Assembly (NCBI RefSeq): GCF_017676385.1
Contig: NZ_JAFFZN010000033.1
Location: 22,363-86,362, forward strand
Source of the DNA: Streptomyces spirodelae
Lineage (GTDB): Bacteria > Actinomycetota > Actinomycetes > Streptomycetales > Streptomycetaceae
Length of the DNA stretch: 64,000 nt
Reading direction: 5' to 3'
Shown: positions 18,272 to 25,641 of the stretch, in pieces
How positions within the stretch are numbered: position 1 is the first letter of the stretch
How the letters are laid out: the number at the start of each line of letters is the position of its first letter
The notes under the pieces: generated by a model
What the model was told of the DNA's origin: nothing
Database searches by the model: none
Seen by the model: the letters and a program-made list of their open reading frames with translations, nothing else
Position numbers and translations under genes: made by a program

Positions 18272-19291
18272 TCAGATCCCTGCGGCGCTGTTCGGGGTGT
18301 CGTCGGCCCGGGCGGTCAGGGTGGTCAGCAGGTGGACGGCCACACTGCGGGCCAGCGGCACCTTGAAGGCGTTGTCCGACAGCGGCCGGGCCGCCTCCAG
18401 TTCGGCGTCCACGGCGCGGGCGAAGCTCTGCGGCTCGGCCCGGGAGCCGATCAGGGCCTCCTCCGCGGTACGCGCCCGCCACGGCCGGTGCGCCAGCCCG
18501 CCGAACGCGAGCGTGGCGTGCCGTACGGTGCCCGCGCCGTCCAGCGCCACGACGACGGCGGCCGAGGCGAGCGCGAAGGCGTACGAGGCACGGTCGCGGG
18601 CCTTGCGGTAGGCGGCGCGGGCGCCGGCCGGCACCGGCGGCAGGGTGAGGTGCGAGATCAGCTCGCCGGGCCGCAGGACCGTGTCCCGCTGCGGGGTGTC
18701 GCCCGGCAGCCGGTGGAACGCGGCGACGGGCACCGTACGGACCCCCTCCGGGCCGAGCACTTCGACCTCGGCGTCGTAGGCGGCCAGTGCCACGGCCATG
18801 TCGGAGGGGTGGGTGGCCACGCAGTGCTCGGAGTGGCCCAGCACGGCCATGTCCCGGTTGACGCCCCTCACGGCCGAACAGCCCGAACCGGGCTCGCGCT
18901 TGTTGCAGGGCGCGGTCAGGTCCTGGAAGTAGGGACAGCGGGTGCGCTGGAGGAGGTTGCCCCCGGTGGTGGCCTGATTGCGCAGCTGTCCGGAGGCGCC
19001 GGACAGCAGCGCCTGGGAGAGCGCCGGGTAGCCGCGGCAGACGGAGGGGTGTGCGGCCAGATCGCTGTTGCGCACGTTGGCGCCCACCCGCAGGCCGCCG
19101 TCGGGGGTGGGTTCGATCTCGTTCAGCGGCAGCTTGGAGACGTCGATGAGGTGCTCGGGCGTCTCGACACCGAGCTTCATCAGATCCACCAGGTTGGTGC
19201 CGCCCGCCAGGAACCGCGCGTGGGGCTGCGCCGCGTACGCGGAGACGGCCTCCTCCGGGGTGGTGGCGCGCTCGAAGGTGAAGGGCCTCAC
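18272..19291 (-). CDS. paoB: PaoB-like FAD-binding subunit
   Basis: 339 residues. Start taken as GTG 19291, whose bases overlap the paoA stop as GTGA. The FAD domain shows F-L-A-G-G-T-N-L-V-D-L-M-K near residue 30 and T-T-G-G-N-L-L-Q-R-T-R-C-P-Y-F. A cysteine-rich insert follows (C-P-Y-F-Q-D, P-C-N-K-R, S-G-C-S-A, E-H-C), which in PaoB-type subunits of the 4-hydroxybenzoyl-CoA reductase class binds an extra 4Fe-4S cluster. It relays electrons between the 2Fe-2S subunit and its acceptor. The longer upstream frame overlaps paoA and is not used. Confidence 0.87.
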   Translation of the reverse strand: MRPFTFERATTPEEAVSAYAAQPHARFLAGGTNLVDLMKLGVETPEHLIDVSKLPLNEIEPTPDGGLRVGANVRNSDLAAHPSVCRGYPALSQALLSGASGQLRNQATTGGNLLQRTRCPYFQDLTAPCNKREPGSGCSAVRGVNRDMAVLGHSEHCVATHPSDMAVALAAYDAEVEVLGPEGVRTVPVAAFHRLPGDTPQRDTVLRPGELISHLTLPPVPAGARAAYRKARDRASYAFALASAAVVVALDGAGTVRHATLAFGGLAHRPWRARTAEEALIGSRAEPQSFARAVDAELEAARPLSDNAFKVPLARSVAVHLLTTLTARADDTPNSAAGI

Positions 19292-19884
19292 GCGGACACC
19301 CCCTCGGTACGGCGCGCGGCACCGTCCGTACGGCGCAGGGTCTGCTCGGTGACGTCCTCCAGCGCCTCGACGATGTGCGGGTATGCGCCGCACCGGCAGA
19401 TGTTGCCGCTCATCCGCTCCCGGATCTCGTCCCGGTCGAGCTCGGCGGGCGCGCCGGTGGCCCGCTGCAGCACCGAGCCGGGGGTCGCGTGCGAGGGGTG
19501 GCCCTCGGCGGCCTCGCACAGCATGCCGACCCCGGAGACGATCTGACCCGGCGTGCAGTACCCGCACTGGAAAGCGTCCCGCTCGTGGAACGCCTGCTGC
19601 AGCGGGTGCGGACGCTCCTCGTCGCCCAGCCCTTCGACGGTGGTGAGATGCGCGCCGTCGTGCGCCACCGCCAGCAGCAGACAGCTGTTGGCGCGGCGCC
19701 CCTCCAGCAGCACCGTGCAGGCGCCGCACTGGCCGTGGTCGCAGCCCTTCTTGCTGCCGGTCAGGTCGAGCTGTTCGCGCAGCACGTCCAGCAGGGTGGT
19801 GCGGTGGTCGACGGTGACGGTGTGCGCGGTGTCGTTGACGTGCAGGGTGACTGTTGAGCTGGTGGCGGTGCGCTGGGGGATCAC
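19288..19884 (-). CDS. paoA: PaoA-like 2Fe-2S subunit
   Basis: 198 residues from GTG 19884, preceded by AGAGAGG. Two 2Fe-2S motifs are complete: C-D-H-G-Q-C-G-A-C with a later N-S-C-L, and C-G-Y-C-T-P-G-Q with M-S-G-N-I-C-R-C-G-A-Y. E. coli PaoA has a Tat signal; this N-terminus (V-I-P-Q-R-T-A-T) has none, so the complex is probably cytoplasmic. First gene of paoABC. The next gene upstream, a DinB protein, ends only 52 bp away on the same strand and may be co-transcribed. Confidence 0.88.
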   Translation of the reverse strand: MIPQRTATSSTVTLHVNDTAHTVTVDHRTTLLDVLREQLDLTGSKKGCDHGQCGACTVLLEGRRANSCLLLAVAHDGAHLTTVEGLGDEERPHPLQQAFHERDAFQCGYCTPGQIVSGVGMLCEAAEGHPSHATPGSVLQRATGAPAELDRDEIRERMSGNICRCGAYPHIVEALEDVTEQTLRRTDGAARRTEGVSA

Positions 19885-19936
19885 AGGGCGCGCCTCTCTT
19901 CGGCTCGGCTGCTGGATCGGTTTCGGTCTGTCCGGC

Positions 19937-20446
19937 TCAGCGGCGCTCCAGTACGCCGCGCAGGAAGGACGCCTGACCGACGTGCTGCATGGTGTCGCCG
20001 ATGACGCTGACGAGGCGTACCCCGAGCGAGACCGGCGGGTCCCACGCGTTGTCGACGATGCGGTCGAGCGACCGGGAACTGAGGGTGTCCAGATAGTTGA
20101 GGGTCTGTTCGTGCACCGCGTCGTGGTACTCCAGCAGCGGCTTCGGCGAGTCCACCCGGACGGCCGCCACGTCCTCGGGCGCATGGCCGAATCCGGTGTC
20201 GTCGGAGGGCAGCGGCAGCCCGAACCGCTTCTCGAACCCCTGTGCGCGCCAGACCTGCTCCGTGCCCGCGGCGTCGGCGAGATGGTCGTCCTGCACCCGG
20301 GTGAGGTGCCAGATCAGCCAGCTCACGCTGTTGCTCCGCGGCTCGGGCTGTTCGTTGAGGTGCTTCTTCCTGATGCCGCGCAGAGCGGCGTGGACCTCGC
20401 CGTTCACGCGGGTGAAGGAGTCCGTGAGGAGGGCGGTTGTGTCCAT
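19937..20446 (-). CDS. DinB/DUF664 family protein
   Basis: 169 residues. The four-helix DinB fold is suggested by W-L-I-W-H-L-T-R-V-Q-D-D-H near residue 45, where the histidine is a likely metal ligand, with more histidines in Y-H-D-A-V-H-E (about 110) and M-Q-H-V-G-Q (about 153). Many actinobacterial members are thiol S-transferases that use mycothiol, others are uncharacterised; I cannot assign a substrate. Start ATG 20446 was chosen because the conserved fold begins at once; a longer frame runs into the terminator upstream. Confidence 0.75.
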   Translation of the reverse strand: MDTTALLTDSFTRVNGEVHAALRGIRKKHLNEQPEPRSNSVSWLIWHLTRVQDDHLADAAGTEQVWRAQGFEKRFGLPLPSDDTGFGHAPEDVAAVRVDSPKPLLEYHDAVHEQTLNYLDTLSSRSLDRIVDNAWDPPVSLGVRLVSVIGDTMQHVGQASFLRGVLERR

Positions 20447-20490
20447 GTTCGCGACCTTACGACCCCTCAGGGCCCGCCACGCGTACTTCG

Positions 20491-20516
20491 CCCCTGCCCC
20501 CTCGCGGGGGCAGGGG
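20491..20516 (-). terminator. rho-independent-type hairpin
   Basis: Perfect 11-bp stem (cccctgccccc / gggggcagggg) with loop tcgc, 7 bp beyond the stop of the small hydrophobic gene on the minus strand. No U-tract, as usual in high-GC actinomycetes. Confidence 0.75.
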
Positions 20517-20522
20517 CCTCGC

Positions 20523-20690
20523 CTACCAGCGGTACCAGCGGCCGCGCCGGCCACCGACCGTCGGCCGTACGAGAAAGCCGAGCAGCCACAGCACGAGCAC
20601 GATCACCGCGATCCACCACAGCGCCTTGAGGGCGAACCCGGCGCCGAAGAGGATCAGCGCGAGCAGCAGTACGAGCAACAAGGGACCCAT
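20523..20690 (-). CDS. small hydrophobic membrane protein
   Basis: 55 residues: M-G-P-L-L-L-V-L-L-L-A-L-I-L-F, two hydrophobic helices (residues 3-20 and 24-42), then a basic tail ending R-W-Y-R-W. GGAGGTGAAGAGCT stands directly before the ATG, a near-ideal ribosome site, and a strong hairpin follows the stop. Similar short hydrophobic proteins are common in Streptomyces, with unknown role. It is below the length many gene callers accept. Confidence 0.8.
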   Translation of the reverse strand: MGPLLLVLLLALILFGAGFALKALWWIAVIVLVLWLLGFLVRPTVGGRRGRWYRW

Positions 20691-20786
20691 AGCTCTTCAC
20701 CTCCGCCGCCCGGGTGCCCCTGCCGCTCCGCTCCAATCGCACAGCGGTTCGCAGCGCACTGCGGCGGCCCTGGCGGATCGGCAGGA

Positions 20787-21236
20787 TCAGATCGGCACGA
20801 TCAGCCGGGCCCTGCCCCGCTGGGAGGCGTAGTCCAGGGTCTGCCAGGTGCCCGACTGGGTGCTGGTGCCGACCGGGAAACCGATCACCATGCCGGAGCG
20901 GTCCACCATCCACCGGTTGCGCGCCAGATACGCGGCGTCGTCCAACGGGTCGGCACCCAGCTCGACGACCTCCGCGATACGGTCCCACGCACGGTTGACC
21001 GCCTTTCTGGCCTCGGGCGGCTGCTGGTCCAGCAGCCCTGGCACGGCGACGGTCAGCCACGCGCTCGTGCGCTCCGCCAGCCATGTCAGCGCGAGGCTGT
21101 CGATTCCCCGGTCGCCACCGAGGTGGAAGTGCGCGTCCCCGGCGAACGGCGCCAGATACTCCGCGAACAGCTGTGCGTAGTGCGCGGGCTCATGGTGCCC
21201 CGCCGTACGGCTTCCGGTGATGGTGACGGTGCGCAT
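20787..21236 (-). CDS. SLOG/YspA-like nucleotide-binding protein (DUF2493 type)
   Basis: 149 residues. It begins T-V-T-I-T-G-S-R-T and has H-L-G-G-D-R-G-I-D-S-L-A-L near residue 40, the glycine-rich pattern of SLOG-superfamily Rossmann proteins related to YspA and DprA that bind nucleotide-derived ligands. Ends in L-I-V-P-I. Preceded by CAGGGGCACGACG. A separate role from DprA in recombination is likely because only the core domain is present. Divergent from the XRE regulator at 21395. Confidence 0.7.
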   Translation of the reverse strand: MRTVTITGSRTAGHHEPAHYAQLFAEYLAPFAGDAHFHLGGDRGIDSLALTWLAERTSAWLTVAVPGLLDQQPPEARKAVNRAWDRIAEVVELGADPLDDAAYLARNRWMVDRSGMVIGFPVGTSTQSGTWQTLDYASQRGRARLIVPI

Positions 21237-21342
21237 CGTCGTGCCCCTGTCCCTGACTCAGTGGCTCTGGACGGCCATCCCCGTACGCGATCCCCTCGCA
21301 AGGCCGCTTGGCATCCTCGCACGGAGGGCTGACAGAGCCTTC

Positions 21343-21358
21343 GCGTGAGAGCTCACGC
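21343..21358. promoter_or_regulatory. dyad upstream of XRE regulator, site 1
   Basis: GCGTGA-gagc-TCACGC, perfect 6-bp arms. Its centre is 22 bp from that of site 2, so both dyads face the same side of the helix. Candidate operator for autoregulation. Confidence 0.5.
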
Positions 21359-21364
21359 CGGTAG

Positions 21365-21380
21365 CGTGGAGTTGTCCACG
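21365..21380. promoter_or_regulatory. dyad upstream of XRE regulator, site 2
   Basis: CGTGGA-gttg-TCCACG, perfect 6-bp arms, ending 14 bp before the ATG at 21395. Shares CGTG/CACG edges with site 1. Confidence 0.5.
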
Positions 21381-21394
21381 TGTGGGGGTGTGCG

Positions 21395-22636
21395 ATGCAC
21401 GAGGGGTTCGAGACCAGCATCGGTGACCGGCTCGGGCGGCTCCGTACGCGGCACGGGCTGACGCAGGAGCAACTGGCGGAGCTGGCCGGGGTCTGTGTCG
21501 ACACCGTCCGGAAGCTGGAACAGAACAGGCGTCAGACGGCGCGTATGGCAACGCTCAACCAGCTCGCGCGGGCGCTGGACGTCGACGTGTCGGTGCTGGT
21601 CGGTTCGCCCGTCACGTTCGAGGCGCGGCCGGACGGCAGCGCGCCCTCGGTGCTCGCGCTGCGGCGGGCGGTTTCGCCGGTCGGGGACCTGATCGGCGCA
21701 CCTGGCGAACCGGACCGTGAGGACCCGGAGGAACCGCCGACCGTCGGCGCCCTGCGCGCCTCCCTCCGTGCGACCGAGGGCACCCGCCGCGCGGGCCGGA
21801 TGGGCGAAGTGGGTGCTGTACTGCCGCAACTGATCCGGGACGCGCGCGCCGCCGTGCGCGCGTACGAGGGGAGCGAGCAGGACCGCAGTGCGGCGTACGC
21901 GGTCCTCGCGGAGGCGTACCAGGTTGCGGCGACCACCCTGACGGCGCTGGGCAACCCGGACGCCGCGTTCACCGCAATGGAGCGCGCCACGGCCGCGGCC
22001 CGCCACGCGGGCGATCCGCACCTGGAGGCGATCGGTGCAGCGACGCTGTCGTGGGTCTTCACCAAACAGGGGCGGCTGGAGGACGCCGAGCACGTGGCGC
22101 TCGCCCATGCCGACCGCGTCGAGCCGACGTTCCGCTCCCAGCCGCTCGACCTGTCCCTGTGGGGCATTCTGCTGCTGCGGGCCGCGACGGCCCTGGTGCG
22201 GCAGGGTGAACGCCAGTACGACCGCGTGGAAGAGCTGCTGCGCATGGCGACTGCGGCGGCCGCCGGCATCGGAAGGGACAGGCTCGACTACGCGACCCCC
22301 TTCGGCCCCACCAACACCGCCGTCGCCAAGGTCAACTTCCAGGTGGAGATGGACCGTTGCGCCCCGGCTCTCACGACCGCCCGCACCGTGCCCGACCTCG
22401 CCTCCCTCCCACCCACCTGGCGCGCCCGCTTCCACGTGGACCGCGCCCTCGCCCACGCGGCCCTCGACCAGGACGAGGCCGCCACCCACGCACTGCTCAC
22501 CGCAGAGCGGGACGCTCCCGAATGGATGCGCTACCACGGCACCACCCGCCGCCTTGTCTCCGACCTCCACACCCGTGAACGCCGCCGCACCTCCCCCCTG
22601 ACGGAGCTGGCCGACAGGCTGCATGTCGAGCGGTAG
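21395..22636 (+). CDS. XRE-family regulator with TPR-like C-terminal domain
   Basis: 413 residues from ATG 21395; GTG 21380 would add five. Residues 5-65 form a helix-turn-helix (R-L-R-T-R-H-G-L-T-Q-E-Q-L-A-E-L-A-G-V, then V-R-K-L-E-Q-N-R-R). The remaining ~300 residues are alpha-helical repeats (A-A-Y-A-V-L-A-E-A-Y-Q-V-A-A-T-T-L, A-A-T-L-S-W-V-F-T-K-Q-G-R), like TPR sensor domains of Streptomyces regulators. Two dyads lie in its upstream region. The next two small genes probably belong with it, since similar regulator/small-protein sets occur in Streptomyces. Confidence 0.85.
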   Translation: MHEGFETSIGDRLGRLRTRHGLTQEQLAELAGVCVDTVRKLEQNRRQTARMATLNQLARALDVDVSVLVGSPVTFEARPDGSAPSVLALRRAVSPVGDLIGAPGEPDREDPEEPPTVGALRASLRATEGTRRAGRMGEVGAVLPQLIRDARAAVRAYEGSEQDRSAAYAVLAEAYQVAATTLTALGNPDAAFTAMERATAAARHAGDPHLEAIGAATLSWVFTKQGRLEDAEHVALAHADRVEPTFRSQPLDLSLWGILLLRAATALVRQGERQYDRVEELLRMATAAAAGIGRDRLDYATPFGPTNTAVAKVNFQVEMDRCAPALTTARTVPDLASLPPTWRARFHVDRALAHAALDQDEAATHALLTAERDAPEWMRYHGTTRRLVSDLHTRERRRTSPLTELADRLHVER

Positions 22637-22773
22637 GACACCACGTCCTACCCCGTCGCCGGACTGGCACACAGCGTCACTGGGCGAGGGCACCGCGTAA
22701 CCGTACGGTCGCGGTTCGTACGGCGGCACCAGCGTCTCGCGGTGCCGCGCCCTGCAGACCCGGGACGGCCACC

Positions 22774-23189
22774 ATGACGCAGCCCTCGCAGAGCACCAAC
22801 AGCACCAGCAGCAGTCACTCCGAACTCGACACCGACTGGTCCCCACCGACGCACGCGCCGTTCGCGCTCATGCCCGTCGGGGTGTGGTGGGACGCCGTGC
22901 GGGTTCCGTACGCGCAGGGGTGGGGGGGGTGGTCAAAGCGCTCGGAGAGGCGTGTGGCGGCGTCATCGGGGACCCGTACCGGTCCTGGTTGTACTGGCTG
23001 GTCCCTTCCGGGGGTGGAGAGGTGGCGACGATCGGCGGCGTGGCGTGGCTGTCGGTCGCGTGCTGGCTGCCCGTTCCGGCACCGCACCGGACGGGGCCAC
23101 CGGGGCCGTACTGGGCGGTGCCGTACGAAGGGCTGACGGAGCCGGGGCGGCTTCGGGCGGCCCTCGCGGGCGGGGGTGCGGCGCGGTGA
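22774..23189 (+). pseudogene. small conserved protein, frame broken at a G8 run
   Basis: The first frame (from ATG 22774) gives an acidic start and P-P-T-H-A-P-F-A-L-M-P-V-G-V-W-W-D-A-V-R-V-P, a pattern I recognise from small Streptomyces proteins near XRE regulators. After a run of eight G (22922-22929) this frame loses family character, while the frame ending at 23189 continues it: V-V-K-A-L-G-E-A-C-G-G-V-I-G-D-P-Y and L-Y-W-L-V-P. One extra G or two fewer would join them into about 138 residues. It may be a real mutation, a sequencing error in the homopolymer, phase variation or ribosomal slippage; sequence alone cannot decide. Confidence 0.6.
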
Positions 23190-23386
23190 GCGGCGTCGTC
23201 GGTGCCGGGTACTGCCTGCCGTGCGGCCAGTGGTGTGACCGGACCGTGGTGGTGGCGCTCGTGCATGTGAACTCGGGGCCCGGGCGGGCCGTCGAGGCGT
23301 GCTTGCCGCATGCGCGGGAGTACGCGGCGTATCCACTGGCCCCGCAGTGGCTGCGGGACGACCTCGCCGCGGTGGACGCGGGCTGA
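23186..23386 (+). CDS. small Cys-rich protein (C-x2-C type)
   Basis: 66 residues from GTG 23186, overlapping the stop of the preceding frame as GTGA. It has Y-C-L-P-C-G-Q-W-C, a hydrophobic strand V-V-V-A-L-V-H-V, E-A-C-L-P-H-A-R-E-Y-A and L-A-P-Q-W-L. The same spacing of Cys pair, strand, C-L-P-x-A-R-x-Y-A and L-A-P-x-W occurs in the protein at 36558-36779, so the two are homologues. The cysteines and histidine suggest a small zinc-binding fold. Its coupling to the broken upstream frame supports that frame once being translated to 23189. Confidence 0.65.
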   Translation: MSGVVGAGYCLPCGQWCDRTVVVALVHVNSGPGRAVEACLPHAREYAAYPLAPQWLRDDLAAVDAG

Positions 23387-23388
23387 CC

Positions 23389-23985
23389 TCAGCCGGGGCC
23401 GCGCTTTCCGGTCCGGCGCGGGGGGCGCGTCCCGCGCGGGGGGCGGCTCGCCGCCGAGCGGCGGAGTTTGCCGGTCAGCGCTGTCGCGGCGGCCGTGAGG
23501 AAGACGAGGGTGTAGAGAATCTGGAGGAGGATGACGAGCCGCACGGACTGGCCGTGCGGGGTGATGTCCCCATAGCTGAGGGTGGCCAGCGTCAGCAGCG
23601 CGAAGTACAGGGCGTCCAGCCGGGTGCGCAGACCGGTGAACTCGCCAGGGTGATGCGACATCACGAAGTACGCGGAGGAGAACAGCAGCACGGACAGGCA
23701 CATCAGTGAGACCAGCGCGACGACCGTGCCGGGACGGTCGAAGAGGGCGTCGCGCATGTGCTTGACCAGCAGCAGGGCGATGGCACTCAGCGCGGCACCG
23801 AACACGGTCCAGCTCAGCACCGGCCGCTCCGGCCCCAGAAGGTGTTCCGGCAGCAGGAAGTAGGCCACGAACAGCGCCGCGACCACCGGGCCGAGCAGCG
23901 GCCACCCCCGCCCTGAGGGCTCGGGCCGACGATGGGCGCTCTCGCCCGAGGGCTCGTCGGACGGCTCGTCGGAGGGCTGCGCCAT
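23389..23985 (-). CDS. two-pore-helix type potassium channel (Ion_trans_2)
   Basis: 198 residues from ATG 23985. Four hydrophobic segments lie at about 28-46, 55-76, 87-110 and 150-172. A pore loop sits before the last: L-A-T-L-S-Y-G-D (T135-D140). The usual K+ filter is T-V-G-Y-G-D; here the first Gly is Ser. N-terminal tail has repeated D-E-P-S; C-terminus is basic. There is no RCK or nucleotide-binding domain, so gating is not evident. Convergent with the preceding small gene (2 bp between stops). Confidence 0.85.
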   Translation of the reverse strand: MAQPSDEPSDEPSGESAHRRPEPSGRGWPLLGPVVAALFVAYFLLPEHLLGPERPVLSWTVFGAALSAIALLLVKHMRDALFDRPGTVVALVSLMCLSVLLFSSAYFVMSHHPGEFTGLRTRLDALYFALLTLATLSYGDITPHGQSVRLVILLQILYTLVFLTAAATALTGKLRRSAASRPPRGTRPPRRTGKRGPG

Positions 23986-24088
23986 GCGGCCATCGTCCAA
24001 GCTGTCGCCGCCCGGCGCGCTGTGGAGGGGCCTGGCCGGGGGGGGTGCCTTACTCCTTCGGGTTACGGGGCGAAGCAGGCGAGATGAC

Positions 24089-24841
24089 CTACGGCGCCAA
24101 GACGTCCAGCTCCGCCATGGCGTCCTCGGTGATGGTGCGCATTATGCGCTCCGCGCGGGCGCCGTCACGCTCGCGGACGGCCTCGGCCACCTGGACGTGC
24201 AGGGTGACGGCCTCCTGGCGGGGGTCGCTGAACATGACGTCGTGCTGGGTACGGCCGGTGAGGACGGCCGCGACGACATCGCCGAGACGGGCGAACATCT
24301 CGTTGCGGGAGGCGCGCAGCACGGCGCGGTGGAAGTCGATGTCGTGCACCAGGTAGTTGTCGAGCTGTCCGCCGCGCGAGGTGGCGACCATGCCGAGCGC
24401 GTGCTCGGTCAGCGCGGCGCACTCCTCGGGGGTGGCCTGCTCGGCGGCGAGGCGGGCCGCGACCGGTTCGACGGCGGAGCGCAGCACCGTGAGGGAGCGC
24501 AACTGGCGGCCCCGGTCGGCGCCGGCCAGGCGCCAGGTGATGACCTGCGGGTCGTAGACGTTCCACTGCTCGGCCGGCAGCACGGTGACTCCGACCCTGC
24601 GCCGCGATTCAACCAGGTGCATGGACTCCAGTACCCGTACGGCCTCGCGCGCCACGGTGCGGGAGACCTCGTAGCGGGCTGCCAGCTCCTCGGTGAGCAG
24701 GACCGTGCCCGGCGGGTACTCACCCGCCGTGATGGCGGGACCGAGCGAGGCGAGCACTCTGCCGTGCAGCCCGCGCTCGCGCGTCCGCGCCGCCCCCCGG
24801 CCCTGCTCCGAGCCGTCGGCGCCCTCGTCCTGGCTGGTCAT
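24089..24841 (-). CDS. gntR: GntR/FadR-family repressor of the gluconate operon
   Basis: 250 residues. A winged helix occupies residues 25-95 (P-P-G-T-V-L-L-T-E-E-L-A, V-S-R-T-V-A-R-E-A-V-R-V-L-E). A C-terminal FCD ligand domain follows, with the D-x3-H metal site in H-D-I-D-F-H-R-A-V-L near residue 168 and E-A-V-x-L-H later. GGGAGACGC precedes the ATG. It is divergent from gntK-gntP, across a 205-bp region with an A/T-rich dyad (24922-24941), so it probably represses them and itself, with gluconate or its phosphate as inducer. The ligand is inferred from context. Confidence 0.85.
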   Translation of the reverse strand: MTSQDEGADGSEQGRGAARTRERGLHGRVLASLGPAITAGEYPPGTVLLTEELAARYEVSRTVAREAVRVLESMHLVESRRRVGVTVLPAEQWNVYDPQVITWRLAGADRGRQLRSLTVLRSAVEPVAARLAAEQATPEECAALTEHALGMVATSRGGQLDNYLVHDIDFHRAVLRASRNEMFARLGDVVAAVLTGRTQHDVMFSDPRQEAVTLHVQVAEAVRERDGARAERIMRTITEDAMAELDVLAP

Positions 24842-24921
24842 GCGTCTCCCGGTCGTCTCCGCCCCTCCCCGTGCGCTCGGCGAACGCCCGGGACATTCAG
24901 CCTACGTGCTCCTCGTCACGG

Positions 24922-24941
24922 CAATTAAGTATGACTAATTG
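24922..24941. promoter_or_regulatory. A/T-rich dyad in gntR-gntK intergenic region
   Basis: CAATTA-agtatgac-TAATTG, perfect 6-bp arms in an A/T-rich patch unusual for this DNA. Candidate GntR operator overlapping divergent promoters. Confidence 0.5.
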
Positions 24942-25046
24942 GTTTCCAGCTATTGAATACGTGTGACCTTTGGGGTTGAGTGTCCTCCGCGCCGAGGTCG
25001 ATGTCGATGAGGACGGTGAGATGAGGTGCGGAGGCAGAACACCGGA

Positions 25047-25586
25047 GTGACCGGTCACCGCGTCGTGGTCGTCATGGGAGTGGCGGGCACCGGCAAGACC
25101 ACCGTGGGGCGGCTGCTCGCCGAGGCCCTTGAGGTGCCGTACGCCGAGGCGGACGCCTTCCACCCGCCCGCCAACGTCGCCAAGATGTCCGCCGGCACCC
25201 CGCTCGACGACACCGACCGGGCGCCCTGGCTCGATGCGATCGGCGCCTGGGCGCACGGCCGCGAGGGCCGCGGCGGGGTCGTCAGTTGCTCGGCGCTCAA
25301 GCGCGCCTACCGCGACCGGCTGCGGGCCGCCGCACCCGGGATCGTCTTCGTGCACCTCACCGGCGACCGGGCGCTGATCGGCCGCCGGATGGCGGAGCGG
25401 GCCGACCACTTCATGCCGGTCGCGCTGCTGGACTCCCAGTTCGCGACCTTGGAGCCGCTGGCGCCCGACGAGCGGGGCGTCGTCATCGATGTCGCTCCCG
25501 GCCCCGAGAGCGTCACCGAGCAGGCCCTGGACGGGCTGGTGTCACTCTCCTGTCCGCATACCGTCCAGCCGGTCGGCAACTGCTGA
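25047..25586 (+). CDS. gntK: gluconokinase
   Basis: 179 residues. It phosphorylates gluconate to 6-phosphogluconate with ATP, feeding the pentose phosphate pathway. A Walker A loop is at G11-T18 (G-V-A-G-T-G-K-T). The family motif A-D-A-F-H-P-P-A-N-V-A-K-M follows, then T-P-L-D-D-T-D-R-A-P-W-L and S-C-S-A-L-K-R-A-Y-R-D. GTG 25047 was chosen because V-V-V-V-M-G begins soon after and GGAGG lies at 25030; GTG 25026 would add seven residues. It precedes gntP by 55 bp. Confidence 0.93.
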   Translation: MTGHRVVVVMGVAGTGKTTVGRLLAEALEVPYAEADAFHPPANVAKMSAGTPLDDTDRAPWLDAIGAWAHGREGRGGVVSCSALKRAYRDRLRAAAPGIVFVHLTGDRALIGRRMAERADHFMPVALLDSQFATLEPLAPDERGVVIDVAPGPESVTEQALDGLVSLSCPHTVQPVGNC

Positions 25587-25641
25587 CCCCCACCCACCCC
25601 CCACCGACAAGAAGCCCACCCACCGCGAAGAAGGAAGAGCC

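Noticed and set aside
16172..19546. 1124-residue open frame antisense to paoABC
   Set aside because: Its translation is low-complexity Gly/Val/Arg-rich, as expected of a frame opposite high-GC genes; paoABC motifs on the other strand are complete.
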